Shown here: in pieces, positions 10,035 to 19,053 of the stretch
How the letters are laid out: every line of letters starts with the position of its first letter
How positions within the stretch are numbered: position 1 is the stretch's first letter
NCBI GenBank assembly: GCA_964587105.1
Contig: CAZPKG010000001.1
Location: 62,001-126,000 of the forward strand
Source: JABWCQ01 sp964587105
GTDB lineage: Bacteria; Electryoneota; RPQS01
DNA length: 64,000 bases
Direction: 5' to 3'
Position numbers and translations under genes: made by a program
Notes under the pieces: generated by a model
Told to the model about the DNA's origin: nothing
Database searches by the model: none
Seen by the model: only the letters and a program-made list of their open reading frames with translations

Positions 10035-12818
10035 CTACTTAAGTTCGATTTGGTCTTCGCGTTTTATTGCGCTGACGGGAATATTCGTGCCGCGTCTCGC
10101 TGAAACGACAAAATCAAAATCATCGCCGTTGCTGATCGGCGCCGTCCATGTCGTATCCGTTCCCGCGACTTGTGCGTGCCAATACCAGAGTGAGTCAAGT
10201 GGGCCGGACCGGAAAATATCATAAGCATACGGCACGAGTGGATTCCCCAACACGTCTTCCGTAACGGGCTTCCAAATCAATTTTACTATACTATCTTGTG
10301 CCTGTATGAAAACGTCTTCAACAACACTCGGCGCGGGCTCAAGCGGAGTTGATTCAAAAATAATCTGGTCAAGAATCGCCTTCCAACCGCTCGACGACGG
10401 ATTCTTCCCCGTTGTTCGGAGTGTTATCGTATTGTAACCTTGCGCAAGTGTGTGTGTGCCGCCGACCAACGTGTCAGAGCGCACCCAGCTTTGGTACAGT
10501 GTGTTCTGATACATATCCGCATTCAAGAGGCTGTTCTCGCCGTTGATTTGAACGGACACGATGGCGGCGTTGCTGGTCTTGCCTATGAAGTATTTCGTGT
10601 GAAACGTTCCACCCGAAGGCGCCCAAAAAGGAAGTGTCACATAGCTCGTGGCATTCGTGCCGGTCAACACATAGCAGGCCATTCTGCCCCACGGATCGGT
10701 GTTGTCAAACCGGATCCAATCGCGGCACCATTCTTCTTTGATCCGTGATCCTGAAAACGAACTCCACACGAGTATCTCTGGCTCAACTCGAAACCAATAG
10801 CGATGATGCAGTAAACTATCCGCTGTTGCGCCGGGGCTGAATTGCGGCGTTGCAGTCACCAAGAAATCACCGGAGTATAATCCTTCGGGCACTCTGACTT
10901 TGCCTTGCAATCTTCCTGCGGAATTGGCCTGCGGAATCGCACCCACCCATGGGCAGGGAATACCGTCAATAGCAGCATTCGCCGATTCAAGATTCTGAAG
11001 ACCATGTATTTCGATTGTCAAGGTGTCACCTGCATACACCGCGTTTATAATGTCGGTTCGTGTAGGCCTGAACGACAGCGACGGACCGCCAAGATGCTGC
11101 CAAGCGGTTTCAAGTGTGTCGTAGTCGAACAGCGTATCCGAACCGATATTCAGCATGAGCATGATCGGCAACGAACCGGCCGAGATTCCTGCCGGCACAT
11201 AGAAACGCGCGTCAAACAATGAATCTTCATTTACGGTCAACAGCGAGGCCTCGGACAACTGCAAAACGTTCGGGCCCAATTGCGCACCAACAATCGGAAG
11301 AGTCGGATCAATTCCCTCGCCCACGATGCGCAGTTCTTCGCCCGCGTGCGAGGCTCCGTCACCACTGGCGTCCACTATTTTCCACTGTGGTCTTTGAATA
11401 TAGGCATACGCGATGGTTCGATAGTGGCCGGACAAATTATTGAATCTCCCAACTTCCGTTTCAAACCGAAGGTGCGACGTGAACGGAATCGGATCATTAT
11501 TATGCCAACGATACGCCGCCGCCGTATCCGCAAGATAGGCTACGCAGCCATGCAATGGCAATTGCGTATAAACCGGAGTCCAATAGCGGCCACCTTTGTA
11601 ATAATCTTCCGTTCCTGTGCCGTGCCATGTTGGAGTGGTTTCCCCGTTGATGAAGAAGAGTTCATCACCTTCGAGCACATGGCTGTCCCGCTGCTGCATG
11701 TCCTGAACTGTGCCAACATAATTTCCCGGCCCGTCAAAATCGGCGATCAAGTAGTTTTCCCATTGACGTGTCGGGTTCATCTCATGATATTGGCCATGCA
11801 ACCGAAACGGCCCGGGAGTTGAATTTGCTAACTCAACTTTTGTATAGAGCGGTTGAGGCTGTGCCGTTCGATTTTCAAATTCAACCCGGACTCGTTTGCC
11901 AGCAACAATCGGTAAATTGAAATAGAGCGTGTCTCCAACTGAACCCGATACCGTCGAGCGATAGGGCCGCCAACCAATCGGCGTTCCCAACGCCACTGAG
12001 ATCGGGCCTTCAATATCAGGGAGGGGATAGCCGTCGGTGTAAACACGGATCCAGAAATTCTCAAACACCTGTTGGGTGCGGTTGTTCAGCTTAAGCAACA
12101 ACCTGCGCGTCTGGCCTGTCAAAGGAACATCAATCACGGTTGCAGCTTGGCCTGCGCCGAGCGTCAGCGCTGTATCTTTGGTTGCTTCAATTGGAACATA
12201 GATTGGAGTTTGCGGAGTTGTTAATCGATCGGCCAGCGAATCGAGCATTGCCACATATTCAGGACTTGGCGGCATCGTGAACGAGGGAACGATCGTGCCT
12301 GCTGGAAATTTTAACACCGTAACGTGAAAATAGATGTCCCACGCATCGTTGTAGGTAATCTTCACACGATTCTGAAACGGGATCGGCGCGTAACAATAAT
12401 ATCCACCCGATGAGCTGTCCGCAACCGGAGGAAGAAACGGACTCATCTCTCCAAAAGGATTGACAATCGGCGTGTCAATCAAAGCTGTGGTCATGTTGTC
12501 CACATACAGCCGCCACCGCCATGCCGGCGTTTGATTATCCTGCGTCCACCACATCGCAACTACGACGCCCGGCCCCTGTTGGTCACAGATAATCTGCTGG
12601 CCGTATTGATCTGTCCCGTAGTAATGTCCGAGGTCGCTATTGCTTCCATTCCTTGCCCAACTTGAAAAATGGACAATTTGTGCGTCCAGCGGCGAGGAAA
12701 GGCGTTCGGGGTGCAGGATATGATCCCAATAAGACTGCCCCAGCGCAGTCGACACGGAAAAACAGAGCAATACGAACATCAACATCGTCATATGATTCGC
12801 GCATTTATTTGTTATCAT
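10035..12818 (-). CDS. Secreted GH172 (DUF2961) family protein
   Basis: A 927-aa protein if started at ATG 12818 (MITNKCANHMTMLMF...ALG signal peptide); an upstream in-frame TTG at 12845 and an ATG at 12791 are alternatives. The first about 420 residues carry the DUF2961/GH172 pattern: a GPGVVVAMWWT strand, a YVDN segment, PFGEMSPF, a PIPFQNR motif and the signature GTGTEDYYKGGRYW, whose Glu matches the family's active-site region. GH172 members characterised elsewhere act on fructofuranosides and arabinofuranosides; the substrate here is unknown. The C-terminal half holds several beta-sandwich modules and ends in a fibronectin-III-like domain, again with no T9SS sorting domain. It is convergent with the protease gene and divergent from the sulfur operon. 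Confidence 0.85.
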   Translation of the reverse strand: MITNKCANHMTMLMFVLLCFSVSTALGQSYWDHILHPERLSSPLDAQIVHFSSWARNGSNSDLGHYYGTDQYGQQIICDQQGPGVVVAMWWTQDNQTPAWRWRLYVDNMTTALIDTPIVNPFGEMSPFLPPVADSSSGGYYCYAPIPFQNRVKITYNDAWDIYFHVTVLKFPAGTIVPSFTMPPSPEYVAMLDSLADRLTTPQTPIYVPIEATKDTALTLGAGQAATVIDVPLTGQTRRLLLKLNNRTQQVFENFWIRVYTDGYPLPDIEGPISVALGTPIGWRPYRSTVSGSVGDTLYFNLPIVAGKRVRVEFENRTAQPQPLYTKVELANSTPGPFRLHGQYHEMNPTRQWENYLIADFDGPGNYVGTVQDMQQRDSHVLEGDELFFINGETTPTWHGTGTEDYYKGGRYWTPVYTQLPLHGCVAYLADTAAAYRWHNNDPIPFTSHLRFETEVGRFNNLSGHYRTIAYAYIQRPQWKIVDASGDGASHAGEELRIVGEGIDPTLPIVGAQLGPNVLQLSEASLLTVNEDSLFDARFYVPAGISAGSLPIMLMLNIGSDTLFDYDTLETAWQHLGGPSLSFRPTRTDIINAVYAGDTLTIEIHGLQNLESANAAIDGIPCPWVGAIPQANSAGRLQGKVRVPEGLYSGDFLVTATPQFSPGATADSLLHHRYWFRVEPEILVWSSFSGSRIKEEWCRDWIRFDNTDPWGRMACYVLTGTNATSYVTLPFWAPSGGTFHTKYFIGKTSNAAIVSVQINGENSLLNADMYQNTLYQSWVRSDTLVGGTHTLAQGYNTITLRTTGKNPSSSGWKAILDQIIFESTPLEPAPSVVEDVFIQAQDSIVKLIWKPVTEDVLGNPLVPYAYDIFRSGPLDSLWYWHAQVAGTDTTWTAPISNGDDFDFVVSARRGTNIPVSAIKREDQIELK

Positions 12819-12915
12819 CCTATAAGTTAATTGGGGATTCCCCAAAAACCAAACGCTTCTTCTCGGCCATACATCTTTTCCCGTTGTATGTCTGCTCAGA
12901 AAGTTGTAACATTAC

Positions 12916-12943
12916 TTCACAGGGAAAATTATTGGCTTATAAT
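12916..12943 (+). promoter_or_regulatory. Sigma70-like promoter for the sulfur operon
   Basis: TTCACA, a 16-bp spacer and a perfect TATAAT (12938-12943), 26 bases upstream of the ATG at 12970. The divergent region 12819-12969 also contains a short dyad TTGGGGA/TCCCCAA (12831-12845) near the GH172 start. Confidence 0.6.
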
Positions 12944-12969
12944 TTACATAGGTTTAACTGCACAACTAC

Positions 12970-13527
12970 ATGGAACTTCTGCTCGCGCCGTGGCCGTGGT
13001 ATGTCAGCGGACCGCTAATCGGTCTGACTGTGCCTCTGTTGTTGATACTTGGAGGTCGTGTTTTTGGGATGTCCAGCAGTCTGCGGCACGTTTGCGCCGC
13101 TGTCTATCCCGCCAAGGTAGAGTACCTGAAATACGACTGGCGGAAGGAGGGGCTTTGGCTGCTTTTGATGGTGGCCGGGCTGGTGGTGGGTGGTTACATT
13201 GGCGGGAATTTGCTCCGGGCCGAAAATTCGGTGGCGATTTCTCCCGAAACGGTGAACGACCTTGCTCAACTTGGTATCTCGGATATTCAAGGGCTTGCAC
13301 CTGCTTCGCTCTTCAGTTGGAGTTCCCTCATCTCTTGGCCAACTATCTTCATGCTGGTTGTCGGTGGATTTCTGATCGGATTCGGGACGCGCTGGGCCAA
13401 TGGCTGCACGTCTGGTCATGGCATAACCGGACTCGCCAATCTGCAATGGCCGTCGCTGCTGGCCGTGACGGGTTTCTTCGTCGGTGGACTACTGGCCACG
13501 CACGCGCTCTTCCCATTTATCTTCTAA
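12970..13527 (+). CDS. YeeE/YedE family sulfur-transport membrane protein (first half-transporter)
   Basis: A 185-aa integral membrane protein with about five hydrophobic segments. The family signature GFGTRWANGCTSGHGITG (about residues 136-153), with its conserved Cys and Gly run, is intact. YeeE/YedE proteins are implicated in uptake of thiosulfate or related sulfur compounds. The next gene encodes the partner half, and the third encodes an MBL/rhodanese enzyme. The same association is known from BigR-controlled pmpAB/blh-type operons in proteobacteria. The stop is 7 nt before the next start. A good promoter precedes it. Confidence 0.9.
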   Translation: MELLLAPWPWYVSGPLIGLTVPLLLILGGRVFGMSSSLRHVCAAVYPAKVEYLKYDWRKEGLWLLLMVAGLVVGGYIGGNLLRAENSVAISPETVNDLAQLGISDIQGLAPASLFSWSSLISWPTIFMLVVGGFLIGFGTRWANGCTSGHGITGLANLQWPSLLAVTGFFVGGLLATHALFPFIF

Positions 13528-13534
13528 GCCAAAG

Positions 13535-13984
13535 ATGAACCCGCCCTCAACATACACCATGTCGCTGCGCAATAAGCTCATCTTTATTGCCATCGGAACA
13601 TATTTTGGAATTGTCATTTCGAAGTCTGAAGCCATTTCGTGGTTTCGGATTCAGGAGATGTTCCGCTTTCAATCGTTTCACATGTACGGGCTGCTCATGT
13701 CAGGAGTAATCACAGCGGCGCTCAGCCTGAAGGTGATTCGCTGGTTTGATATTAAGACCATCGACGGTGAGCCGATTGATGTGGCGCCCAAAGAGACCAA
13801 GCCGTGGAAGGCCTATCTGCTCGGCGGAACCTGCTTTGGGATCGGCTGGGCCTTAACGGGAGCCTGCCCCGGCCCGCTCTATACATTGGTTGGCACAGGT
13901 TTGACCATCATGATTGTTCCGTTGTTTTTCGCATTCGTCGGAGCATGGACATACGGCTATTTGAAACCGAAACTTCCTCACTAA
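13535..13984 (+). CDS. DUF6691/YeeE-YedE-like membrane protein (second half-transporter)
   Basis: A 149-aa membrane protein starting at ATG 13535 (alternative ATG 13559), with about four hydrophobic segments. The motif CFGIGWALTGACPGPLYTLVG is the second-half YeeE/YedE signature, with a conserved Cys in GACPGP. It should pair with the product of the preceding gene to make a full sulfur-compound channel or transporter (family inference; the substrate is not shown by sequence). It is followed 8 nt later by the MBL/rhodanese gene. Confidence 0.88.
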   Translation: MNPPSTYTMSLRNKLIFIAIGTYFGIVISKSEAISWFRIQEMFRFQSFHMYGLLMSGVITAALSLKVIRWFDIKTIDGEPIDVAPKETKPWKAYLLGGTCFGIGWALTGACPGPLYTLVGTGLTIMIVPLFFAFVGAWTYGYLKPKLPH

Positions 13985-13992
13985 GGACTGCT

Positions 13993-15429
13993 ATGTTTTT
14001 TCGTCAAATAGAAGACCCCTATCTCGCACAGTACGCCTATCTGATCGGCTGTCAAGCCACGGGCGAAGCGCTGTTAATTGATCCTGAACGGGATATTGAC
14101 CGCTACGTGGGAATCGCCCTGCAAAATAATTTGCGCATCGTTGCAGTTGCGGAAACGCATATTCACGCCGATTTCGTCAGTGGTTTGCGCGAATTTGCTC
14201 AGAACTACCCCGTGAAAATCTATGTTTCCGGAGAGGGCGGCGACGATTGGCAATACCAATGGAAGGCTGAAGCTCCAGCGAAGATGCTGCATTTGAATCA
14301 TGGCGATGTTTTTCGCGTCGGCAATATCGAAATCGAAGCCGTTCATACTCCCGGACACACACCGGAACATCTTTGCTATTTGATTACCGATCGAGGTGGA
14401 GAGGCCGATGAAGCGATGGGGATGATCACCGGAGATTTTGTCTTTGTCGGAGACGTTGGCAGGCCTGATTTGCTTGAATCCGCTGCCGGGCAAGTTGGAG
14501 CAAAAGAACCTTCGGCCCGCGCGCTCTATCGATCATTGCTTGAGTTCTTTCAGCTGCCCGACTACTTACAGGTTTGGCCGGGTCACGGAGCAGGTTCGGT
14601 GTGTGGCAAATCACTCGGTTCCATTCCCGAATCAACCGTGGGTTATGAGCGCAGATACAACAAAGCGCTGCTCGCAGCCCAGAGCGGAGAAGAGCGGTTC
14701 GTGCGTGAGATTCTGCACGGCCAGCCTGAACCGCCGATGTATTTCGCCCAAATGAAGCGCTGGAACAAGCAAGGCCCGCCATTGCTTCCGGCAGAATTTA
14801 AGCTTGCCGTAATCCCTCCCGATAAGCTGCCCGAGCTTGCCCGGGATTCCAAAACGGTGATTATTGATACAAGGCTTGAGCGCGAGAAATTCTTTACAGG
14901 TCACATCGATGGCAGCATCTGGATTCCCCTAAGCAAAAGTTTTCCGGCTTATGCGGGTTCTTTGATTTCACCGGATCAGAATGTCATCGTCTTGTGCTAT
15001 GACGCGCTTGCAGAGCTTGCCGTTCGAATGCTGTGGCGAATCGGATTGGACAATATTCAGGGCTACGTCAGCACAACTGATTTTGACAAATGGCAAAAGA
15101 CGGCCAAGCCCGCACTCGCACAGCTTCCGTGGATAAATTTCTCGAAATTGATGTCGGAAAGTGAGGGGACGTTCTTGCTTGACGTAAGGAACGAATCGGA
15201 ATTTGAGGATGGCCATCTGCCCGGTGCGACTTGTATTCCGAGCACGAGAATTATGAGCAGACTCTCCGAACTGCCCCGAGAAAAGAAGATTGCCGTACAT
15301 TGTTCAGCAGGAAGCCGCTCGACTGCGGCGGCGTCGTACCTGAAGCGTAAAGGTTTCAACGCGGTTGCGGTGGATGAGGGCATTGAGGCCGCAGCGAAGT
15401 ATCTTGTTCGAGATAATGTGACCGCTTAG
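13993..15429 (+). CDS. MBL-fold sulfur dioxygenase-like protein with two rhodanese domains
   Basis: A 478-aa cytoplasmic protein from ATG 13993; an in-frame upstream extension only overlaps the previous gene. The N-terminal metallo-beta-lactamase domain (about 1-235) has the metal motif H56-I-H58-A-D60, an HTPGHTPEH segment, GDFVFVGDVGRPDL and WPGHGAG. Two rhodanese domains follow. The first (about 270-355) has a Cys at 335 but an atypical active-site loop (LCYDALAE). The second (about 375-470) has a normal loop with Cys437 (HCSAGSRS). This architecture matches persulfide dioxygenase/Blh-type proteins that oxidise or transfer persulfide sulfur. It ends the sulfur operon and lies convergent to the exporter at the tail of the cbb3 operon, so the two are not co-transcribed. 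Confidence 0.9.
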   Translation: MFFRQIEDPYLAQYAYLIGCQATGEALLIDPERDIDRYVGIALQNNLRIVAVAETHIHADFVSGLREFAQNYPVKIYVSGEGGDDWQYQWKAEAPAKMLHLNHGDVFRVGNIEIEAVHTPGHTPEHLCYLITDRGGEADEAMGMITGDFVFVGDVGRPDLLESAAGQVGAKEPSARALYRSLLEFFQLPDYLQVWPGHGAGSVCGKSLGSIPESTVGYERRYNKALLAAQSGEERFVREILHGQPEPPMYFAQMKRWNKQGPPLLPAEFKLAVIPPDKLPELARDSKTVIIDTRLEREKFFTGHIDGSIWIPLSKSFPAYAGSLISPDQNVIVLCYDALAELAVRMLWRIGLDNIQGYVSTTDFDKWQKTAKPALAQLPWINFSKLMSESEGTFLLDVRNESEFEDGHLPGATCIPSTRIMSRLSELPREKKIAVHCSAGSRSTAAASYLKRKGFNAVAVDEGIEAAAKYLVRDNVTA

Positions 15430-15453
15430 CGTCACGCGACGTTCAGTAAATAG

Positions 15454-15486
15454 AAACGGGTTAGGCAATTGCCTAACCCGTTTTGT
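15454..15486. terminator. Palindromic bidirectional terminator (hairpin-family member 1)
   Basis: A 13-bp stem AAACGGGTTAGGC / GCCTAACCCGTTT with AATT loop, flanked by T-tracts suitable for both strands. It separates the plus-strand sulfur operon from the minus-strand cbb3 operon. Its stem is almost the same as at 27921, 34770, 41002 and 43045. Confidence 0.88.
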
Positions 15487-15504
15487 ATTCTTATCGATGA
15501 CAAC

Positions 15505-16185
15505 TCAATGCGAACAGCAGGGTGGCGGTCCATGATCAGCGGCGAGTCCAGCCACACCGCGCCACAACAAAACAAATGCCGTAATCGCCATTAACGCTCC
15601 TGCCGCAACATTACCGAATTTGCTGAAGCGGGCGGGAATCCGCTGAATCAAAGCGCCCAACCCTAACAGCGCAGGCATCGTCCCCACTCCAAATGCTTGC
15701 ATAATCATCATTCCGCTGAGCGGAGAGGTCGCCGCAGCCGAACGCGCCACCATCGCATACAACACGCCACATGGCAACAGCGCCGCCGCCAAGCCCAAAC
15801 CCGGCGCCATCCATTTGCCCCAGCGCAGCGCGCGCTTCGACATCGCAATCGAAATCTTGGCCAGAAATCCACCCGAAGTCGGTAGCGCGTAGGCCAATAC
15901 CAATGCGAGAATCATCAGCGCACCGCCTGCAATCGAAACCCAAGCAGTTGCTTTCTGCAATCCCGTTTGGTTCATGAAAATCGCGCCGAGTGACGCCGCG
16001 AGAAATCCCAACGCCGAATACGAAACAAGTTTTCCAACGGAAAATCCTAACGGAGCCCACGCTCCTCCAGTCATTTTTGAGCGACAACCCAAAGTGGCCA
16101 GTGGTCCGCACATGCCGATACAGTGTGCGCTGCTGAGGAGGCCGACCATAAAGGCGGGCAATATGTCCGCTGCAATGCTATTCAT
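15505..16185 (-). CDS. TauE/SafE-like (UreH/CcoA-region) membrane exporter of the cbb3 cluster
   Basis: A 226-aa membrane protein with about six hydrophobic segments. The N-terminal motif GLLSSAHCIGMCGP and the downstream PCGVLYAM motif mark the sulfite-exporter TauE/SafE-like family (UreH-type transmembrane domain). These are commonly found last in ccoGHIS clusters and are suspected to move copper or other small ligands for oxidase assembly. The C-terminus carries a CCSH sequence, a possible metal ligand. It begins two bases after the ccoH stop, so it is clearly co-transcribed. The name is by family and context; the transported substrate is unproven. Confidence 0.85.
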   Translation of the reverse strand: MNSIAADILPAFMVGLLSSAHCIGMCGPLATLGCRSKMTGGAWAPLGFSVGKLVSYSALGFLAASLGAIFMNQTGLQKATAWVSIAGGALMILALVLAYALPTSGGFLAKISIAMSKRALRWGKWMAPGLGLAAALLPCGVLYAMVARSAAATSPLSGMMIMQAFGVGTMPALLGLGALIQRIPARFSKFGNVAAGALMAITAFVLLWRGVAGLAADHGPPPCCSH

Positions 16186-16187
16186 GG

Positions 16188-16694
16188 TTAGTTCACGAAG
16201 AACGGAATGCGATCTCGGTAGTGTTTCTCACCCAATCTCAAGTCGGCAACGCATTCCCATGCGCCCCGCGCGAGCGGTGAAGTTGCTTTGACGGCATAAC
16301 GGCCATTTCCCATCGGGAGAACTTGCGCGGCTTCGCGGTCGAGACTCTTATTTGAGGGGCGGTAGAGGCTGCACGATCCGATAATCGAATCGCACGGCAA
16401 ACCAGCTCCGTCAATAATAGTGAGCATCACTAAGTCGCGTTCTTCACCGGCGGCACTGGCTGTGACCTTCCAACCGGTGCGCAGCGTCGCCTGCTTTTCG
16501 CCCACGACCTCTTTAAGGTTTGAGCCTTTCTCATAGTAGTGCTCGGTCATTAACTCCGGCGGGTTGCTCGCCGCAACGGTGACCAGCACGGCATTCATCG
16601 CAACCGTCCCGGCCAATATCGCGACAATGATCATCGGCCACAAATTCTGGTCGAGAAATTTCTGAAACTTCGTGCGCGATACTTCAGTGCTCAT
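16188..16694 (-). CDS. ccoH: CcoH/FixH, cbb3 oxidase assembly protein
   Basis: A 168-aa single-pass protein: N-terminal membrane helix (LWPMIIVAILAGTVAMNAVLV) followed by a periplasmic FixH domain including the HYYEKGSNL segment. I choose ATG 16694 because AGGG lies 5 nt upstream; ATG 16697 and an upstream in-frame ATG at 16727 are alternatives. The start overlaps the end of ccoG (stop at 16684) by 11 bases. FixH/CcoH stabilises the cbb3 assembly intermediate in other bacteria. A Cys pair in the periplasmic domain (PCDSIIGSC) is unusual and could form a disulfide. Confidence 0.87.
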   Translation of the reverse strand: MSTEVSRTKFQKFLDQNLWPMIIVAILAGTVAMNAVLVTVAASNPPELMTEHYYEKGSNLKEVVGEKQATLRTGWKVTASAAGEERDLVMLTIIDGAGLPCDSIIGSCSLYRPSNKSLDREAAQVLPMGNGRYAVKATSPLARGAWECVADLRLGEKHYRDRIPFFVN

Positions 16695-18150
16695 CATGGC
16701 CCTTTTCTTCATCCTTATCGTGGTCATCGTCGTGATGCCCCGTGTAAACCGGTCCCAGGAATTTCGCTGAGGCCGAGCCGATTTCAGTGGCGCCGTCCAT
16801 CAATTTGAATTCCATTGGTGTGGCTGCCGACTTGATTTGATCTTTAGGAACCATGATAAACGCCTCGGCTTTGATGCGTTCACCCGGAACAAGTTCTATC
16901 GGCTCGCCCAGCACCATCAATTGCGCGGCAATCGGAGACTCAAGTTTCACCGTCACCGTTCGCGTGCGCGCATCGGTGTTCGTAAAATGCATTTGCAGCA
17001 TATTGCGCACGTTGCCATCTTCCTGTATCAGGTACGGGGTACCCGCCGGACGAACGACCGCAAAATCTACAATCTCGCGTGCGGACAACCGATAGGTAAA
17101 CATCGCGCCCAGCAGCACGAACACGGCCAGATACAGAATTACGCGCGGACGAACGAGACGATGCTGTTTGTGCTCAATACCGGCCAGAGAGTCGTAGCGA
17201 ATCAATCCCAACGGACGATTCACTTTTGCCATCACGGTGTCGCACGCGTCAATACAAGCCGTGCATTGGATACACTCAAGCTGTAATCCATTTCGAATGT
17301 CAATTCCCATCGGACAAACTTGAACACAGCGGTTACATGCGACACAGTCGCCCTTTGGAGTCGGATCGTTCGGGCGCAGGTTCCCACGCGGCTCTCCTCG
17401 TCCTTGATCATAGCCGACAATCAAGCTGTGCTCATCGAGGAACACCGATTGGATGCGGGCATAAGGACATAGAAAATGGCAGAACTGCTCGCGGAACCAC
17501 GCAAAATTGAAGTACGTGATCGCCGTCATAAACACTGCCACCGCCATCGCCGTCGGGTGCGCCGCGCCGAAGGTCCAAAACATCTCATACGAAGCTTCCG
17601 GCCCGATGAAATAGGCCGTGAAGCTCAGACTCATGGCCGTTGCGACCAACCAGAAGATTCCGTGCTTGAATATTTTGCGCGTCCAGTATGCGTCGTCGTG
17701 CGGGCCGTTGTCAAGCTCTTTTCGCTGGCGCGGATTGCCTTCAATCCAACGCTCGATGCGATAAAACACGCCTTCCAAATACACCGTTTGTGGACAGGCC
17801 CAACCGCACCATAATCTGCCGAACATCGCCGAAAACCAGAACAGAGCCAACACCGACATCACCAGCAACAAGGCCAGCAAATACAAGTCGGTCGCCAAGA
17901 ACGTGTGCCCAAAAAACGAGAAACGGCGGCTCACAAGATCAAACAGGATAAACGGAGTTCCGCTGATCTTGATGAAGGGAGCCACGAGATAAAATACGAT
18001 CAATACGGCAATCACGACGTTGCGTCGCGTCGCCCACTTACCTTTTACGATATCCTGATAGACCCATTTCCGCTTGCCATGCGAACCAATTGTGGCACTC
18101 ATGTTCGGCATGTGCGGCTCGATCACCGGAAGCTGACGTGATTTTTCCAA
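16684..18150 (-). CDS. ccoG: CcoG/FixG (RdxA), cbb3 oxidase accessory polyferredoxin
   Basis: A 488-aa membrane protein. The start is TTG 18150, supported by AAGGAA five bases upstream; the ATG at 18111 has no ribosome site. Features are several membrane helices, the FGRLWCGWACPQTVY and REQFCHFLCPYAR motifs, and two 4Fe-4S clusters (CVACNRCVQVCPMGID and CIQCTACIDACD). After another membrane helix comes a C-terminal Ig-like FixG_C domain and a His/Asp-rich tail (HHDDDHDKDEEKGHDEH), a plausible metal-binding end. CcoG is thought to reduce copper for delivery to the CcoN active site. It follows ccoP after a 43-nt gap. Confidence 0.93.
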   Translation of the reverse strand: MEKSRQLPVIEPHMPNMSATIGSHGKRKWVYQDIVKGKWATRRNVVIAVLIVFYLVAPFIKISGTPFILFDLVSRRFSFFGHTFLATDLYLLALLLVMSVLALFWFSAMFGRLWCGWACPQTVYLEGVFYRIERWIEGNPRQRKELDNGPHDDAYWTRKIFKHGIFWLVATAMSLSFTAYFIGPEASYEMFWTFGAAHPTAMAVAVFMTAITYFNFAWFREQFCHFLCPYARIQSVFLDEHSLIVGYDQGRGEPRGNLRPNDPTPKGDCVACNRCVQVCPMGIDIRNGLQLECIQCTACIDACDTVMAKVNRPLGLIRYDSLAGIEHKQHRLVRPRVILYLAVFVLLGAMFTYRLSAREIVDFAVVRPAGTPYLIQEDGNVRNMLQMHFTNTDARTRTVTVKLESPIAAQLMVLGEPIELVPGERIKAEAFIMVPKDQIKSAATPMEFKLMDGATEIGSASAKFLGPVYTGHHDDDHDKDEEKGHDEH

Positions 18151-18193
18151 ACTAATTCCTTCCCCCTCCCCGGAACCTCGAAGTCAAACTAAA

Positions 18194-18853
18194 TTACATT
18201 TTCTTGCTTGCCGCCGCCGCAGTAGAATCGGCAACTGCTTCCACTTTCGGCGCGCGGATGACGGCCATGTCATATGCTTCGCCCTCCGCTTTCTTTCCTG
18301 CGACGGGCGGCGGAGTTTGCCAGAGCGTCATAACATACGCTGCAAGCATTTTGATCTTACGTTCGCCCAAAATCGGGCCCCATGTCGGCATACCTTTCGC
18401 CGCAACACCATTCATAATGGTCGTCGTGATGTTGATCTCTTCCGGGCCGTGTATCCAATAATTATCCGTCAAATTCGGCCCAATGCCGCCTTCGCCGTAG
18501 GAACCATGACATGACACACAAAATGTGCCAAAGTACTTCTTGCCTGCGGCAACCGGGTCTTTGTCATAAAATCCCGATGCCACAAGCTCCGCTTCACGCT
18601 GCTCCGCGACCATTGCGGCCTGCGCAATGTCCCGCGCCAAATAATCCTTTGGCAGCAGGTTGAACACGTGAACGAGCGGAGTATAGACCACAGCGAACAC
18701 GACGCAGATCAGGAACAATTGCACCCACCATTTCGGCAGCGGATTATCGGCCTCCTGAATACCGTCGTATTCGTGTTCCAGCAGTTGCTGTTCCGGAATA
18801 AAGTCGCCCGGAAGTAACTCTTCCGGCTTGCTATCGCGATGCTTATCGCTCAT
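18194..18853 (-). CDS. ccoP: CcoP/FixP, cytochrome c subunit III of cbb3 oxidase (single-haem form)
   Basis: A 219-aa membrane-anchored cytochrome c. The N-terminal CcoP domain (HEYDGIQEADNPLPKWW, then a membrane helix) is typical. Only one CxxCH haem site is present (FCVSCHGSYGEGGIGPNL), with the distal Met probably in GMPTWG; classical proteobacterial CcoP has two haem domains. The C-terminus is an Ala/Lys-rich tail. It overlaps ccoQ (ATGA). The subunit would pass electrons from a soluble donor to CcoO. Confidence 0.92.
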   Translation of the reverse strand: MSDKHRDSKPEELLPGDFIPEQQLLEHEYDGIQEADNPLPKWWVQLFLICVVFAVVYTPLVHVFNLLPKDYLARDIAQAAMVAEQREAELVASGFYDKDPVAAGKKYFGTFCVSCHGSYGEGGIGPNLTDNYWIHGPEEINITTTIMNGVAAKGMPTWGPILGERKIKMLAAYVMTLWQTPPPVAGKKAEGEAYDMAVIRAPKVEAVADSTAAAASKKM

Positions 18854-19053
18854 GAGGACAGTCCTCTCGTAGAATGCGAATTAGTTATTTGCTCATCGTC
18901 GTCTTGCAGAGGAAGATTGCTCTCGTCTTCAAAACGGTTCTTCTTGCCCGAAAAAGTCCACCATAGTACACCGGCAAAGGCGACAAACAACACGACCAGT
19001 GAAATGACCGACCAGATGCTTGTGCCCGTATTGGCTAACATATCTCGCAGCAT
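18850..19053 (-). CDS. ccoQ: CcoQ/FixQ-like small subunit
   Basis: A 67-aa single-pass protein with one membrane helix (about residues 13-33: VISLVVLFVAFAGVLWWTFS) followed by a charged tail. Position between ccoNO and ccoP, size and topology identify it as the CcoQ equivalent. Its ATG overlaps the ccoNO stop by one base (TAATG) and its stop overlaps the ccoP start, so the three are translationally coupled. Confidence 0.88.
   Translation of the reverse strand: MLRDMLANTGTSIWSVISLVVLFVAFAGVLWWTFSGKKNRFEDESNLPLQDDDEQITNSHSTRGLSS

Noticed and set aside
12831..13538. Plus-strand 235-codon frame overlapping the YeeE gene
   Set aside because: The alternative frame of a clear YeeE/YedE gene; its translation has no recognisable domain.
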